Source: Candidatus Kapaibacterium sp. (GTDB lineage: Bacteria > Bacteroidota > Ignavibacteria > Kapaibacteriales > UBA2268). Taken from it: DNA of 6,872 nt. Under the pieces are notes generated by a model. It was not told where the DNA came from. It saw nothing but the letters and a program-made list of their open reading frames with translations, and did no database searches. The position numbers and the translations under genes are program-made. Positions 5,051 to 6,872 of the stretch are shown piece by piece (within the stretch, counting starts at the first letter, position 1; the number at the start of each line of letters is the position of its first letter). Where the stretch lies: assembly GCA_027858275.1 (NCBI GenBank), contig JAQIDA010000143.1, positions 1 to 6,872 on the forward strand, written 5' to 3'.

Positions 5051-6823
5051 ATGAAAAAAATATCTGTTCAGGACTTGTGGAACAAAGCTGCCGGGACGCT
5101 CAAACGCTTTCCTTTTGTTCTTGCTTTTGCGTTGATTTGCACGATCGCTGATATTAATCTCAACGAGTACGATGATGACGCTGATTGGATAAAAAGGTTG
5201 GCGTTCACTTCATGCTTGGCAGTGCCTCTGTTCACCGGGCTGAAATTCCTGTCCGAAAGAAAACAATTCAGCATCACGAGCAATATTATCGCTCATGCTG
5301 TAGGAATACTTTTGCTGCTTCTGCATTATTTCTTTTTCGAGCAGACCGAAGCGGATTATATTCAATTCGGCATGTATATGGTCGCCGGAGTGTTCTTTGT
5401 TTCTGTCGCTCCTTATTTTCAAGAAAGCAGCCGTATCGGGTTTTGGCAATATAACAAGATATTGATTTTGCAATTGCTCCTGTCCGGCTTTTTCACATCA
5501 GTTTTGTATATCGGCTTGAGTGTCGCTATCCTCGGATCGGACGAATTGTTGGGCATTGAATGGGGCTACAAGATATATTTCGAACTGTGGATCGCTCTTT
5601 TGGGTGTGTTCAATACATGGCTTTTCTTGGCTAACACTCCGAGTGATTTCGATATTGTAGACAAAACAGAAAAATATGAAAAGCTGATAAAGGTTTTCGC
5701 TCAATTTGTGCTAATTCCCATAGCCGGAATATATTTCATCATTTTGTATGCCTACGGAGCAAAAATCATTGTTAATTGGGAATTGCCGAACGGATGGGTT
5801 TCCGGGCTTGTTCTGGGATACGCCGGAGTTGGTTTGCTCGCCCGTTTGTTGTTGTATCCTATACGTGAGCAAGCAGACAAAAAATGGGTGAATATAGTCT
5901 CTAAGACATTCACAATTTCCGTATTCCCGCTTTTACTTCTCGCCTCAGTCGGAGTCTATCGCAGAGTTCTTGATTACGGTATAACCGAACCCCGTTATTT
6001 CTTGATTATTCTCATAGCTTGGTTGCTCTTTATATCATTGTATTTCTTGTTCTCGAAGCAGGAAAAGATCAAGTTGATTCCTCTGTCGCTGCTCGTTGTG
6101 ACATTAATAACGTCCGTCGGTCCTTGGGGAGCTTTCTCGGTTTCAACGAACAGTCAGATTGACAGATTTATGAGAGTATATTCTGACAATGAACAGAGAT
6201 CGGACACTCTGATATCTAATGACTTAACGGCAAATGAAATTAATGCAAATCTCCGGTCAATTTCATTTTATCTGGACGAGCAGGGAACTTTGGACGAATT
6301 GAAAGAACGTTTGATTGAAGAAAAGCCGGATTTAGCTGATAAAATTACTGAATCATTGTCTGTGTCTGAGCTGATGTCCGTTTTGGATATTACAAAATCT
6401 AAATCAAATAAAGAATACTATAATTCCGGACGAGACGAGCTGACCTACCTTGGGGATAATCTTTATTTCATTGACATGGCATCTCGTTATCCCGGCCAAC
6501 ATAATCGTACTTATAAAGGTGAGAATTGCAGTGCAGGCGTTATATATCAGGATGAAGATTTCATATTAAACGTCGATTTTACTTCCGAAAGATTCGGATT
6601 ATCCGACATTCGCTTTTCAGTTGATATGAAAAATATATTTTCTGAGATACGTAGTAAATACGGCGATAACAATTCAATGCCGCGTTATATTAAACATGTA
6701 GACCATGAAGCGGCCATTATGACTCTAATCCTGTCAAATATCAACGGGAAAACATTTGAAGATTCCGGAACAATCCAATCTTTGGGTGGATTTGAAACGG
6801 ATATTCTGATCAGAGTGAAATAG
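5051..6823 (+). CDS. DUF4153 domain-containing polytopic membrane protein (590 aa)
   Basis: Inner-membrane protein of unknown function. About 11 hydrophobic segments can be drawn, at roughly 20-36, 49-67, 76-96, 105-123, 135-161, 174-194, 215-236, 250-269, 285-303, 315-334 and 341-357. The N-terminal KRFPFVLAFALICTIA and the loop YGITEPRYF (309-317) between late membrane segments, followed by GPWGAFSVS (357-365), are the pattern I associate with DUF4153 proteins of Bacteroidota and Firmicutes. Residues ~366-590 are soluble, begin with charged helical sequence (NEINANLRSISFYLDEQG, LDELKERLIEEKPDLADKI) and end in beta-rich sequence; the family commonly has such a tail, but no enzyme motif is visible in it. 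Sidedness is not predicted with confidence. The gene is set off from its left neighbour by a terminator and followed by another, so it is probably transcribed alone. Family assignment is by recognition of pattern, fairly sure; role unknown. Confidence 0.92.
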   Translation: MKKISVQDLWNKAAGTLKRFPFVLAFALICTIADINLNEYDDDADWIKRLAFTSCLAVPLFTGLKFLSERKQFSITSNIIAHAVGILLLLLHYFFFEQTEADYIQFGMYMVAGVFFVSVAPYFQESSRIGFWQYNKILILQLLLSGFFTSVLYIGLSVAILGSDELLGIEWGYKIYFELWIALLGVFNTWLFLANTPSDFDIVDKTEKYEKLIKVFAQFVLIPIAGIYFIILYAYGAKIIVNWELPNGWVSGLVLGYAGVGLLARLLLYPIREQADKKWVNIVSKTFTISVFPLLLLASVGVYRRVLDYGITEPRYFLIILIAWLLFISLYFLFSKQEKIKLIPLSLLVVTLITSVGPWGAFSVSTNSQIDRFMRVYSDNEQRSDTLISNDLTANEINANLRSISFYLDEQGTLDELKERLIEEKPDLADKITESLSVSELMSVLDITKSKSNKEYYNSGRDELTYLGDNLYFIDMASRYPGQHNRTYKGENCSAGVIYQDEDFILNVDFTSERFGLSDIRFSVDMKNIFSEIRSKYGDNNSMPRYIKHVDHEAAIMTLILSNINGKTFEDSGTIQSLGGFETDILIRVK

Positions 6824-6830
6824 GGCTTGA

Positions 6831-6872
6831 AAAGCCGTTCCCATCGGCTACGTGTGAGGGAACGGTTTTGTT
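6831..6872 (+). terminator. intrinsic terminator after the DUF4153 gene, at the window edge
   Basis: CCGTTCCC (6835-6842) pairs with GGGAACGG (6858-6865), extended by a G-U and three A-U pairs to 6831/6869, with a 15-nt loop and a TTTTGTT tail. It starts 8 nt after the stop. An overlapping smaller stem, AGCCG (6833-6837) with CGGCT (6845-6849), competes for the same left arm. The T tract may continue beyond the window. Confidence 0.8.

Noticed and set aside
368..6823. A single new multi-gene system joining the four genes
   Set aside because: Genes lie on both strands with terminators or hairpins between them, and the families (M20, NTF2-like, gluzincin, DUF4153) show no common motif or operon structure.

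Overview
The window carries four well-supported protein genes of an AT-rich Gram-negative bacterium. Two of the products start with lipoprotein signal peptides (LAAC and LVSC lipoboxes), and the last gene is a DUF4153 membrane protein of the kind common in Bacteroidota and relatives. A TTTG/TAnnTTTG promoter candidate also points to that group. The Shine-Dalgarno (SD) sites are clear (GGAGG, GGAGA, AAGGTG), which is unusual for core Bacteroidota. A sister lineage such as Ignavibacteria or Kapabacteria is therefore a reasonable guess, but only an inference.

Left part, minus strand. A possible 40-codon secreted peptide gene lies at the edge (16-138). It is followed by an AT-rich stretch with a 10-bp dyad and then by a pair of 27-nt imperfect palindromes facing each other (254-280 and 320-346), resembling a REP/REPIN element. 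Next come an M20 metallodipeptidase (368-1735) and a small NTF2/SnoaL-like lipoprotein (1934-2494), both read leftward. A hairpin terminator candidate separates the lipoprotein from the peptidase, so they are probably separate transcription units.

Middle and right part, plus strand. A 364-bp divergent intergenic region separates the small lipoprotein from a large lipoprotein with an HEFGH zinc site and a downstream Glu (2859-4940), a gluzincin peptidase that I cannot assign to a named family with certainty. A strong intrinsic terminator follows at 4963-4998. Then comes a 590-residue DUF4153 protein with about 11 membrane segments and a long soluble C-terminus (5051-6823), closed by a second terminator at the window end.

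Functionally, two of the four genes are peptidases: one cytosolic dipeptidase and one membrane-anchored periplasmic enzyme. Together they could serve peptide scavenging, but they are on opposite strands and not co-transcribed, so that link is weak. I see no defence system, CRISPR, transposase gene, tRNA, rRNA or coherent new multi-gene system. The most distinctive features are the REPIN-like inverted pair, the unassigned HEFGH lipoprotein and its hairpin-containing leader.
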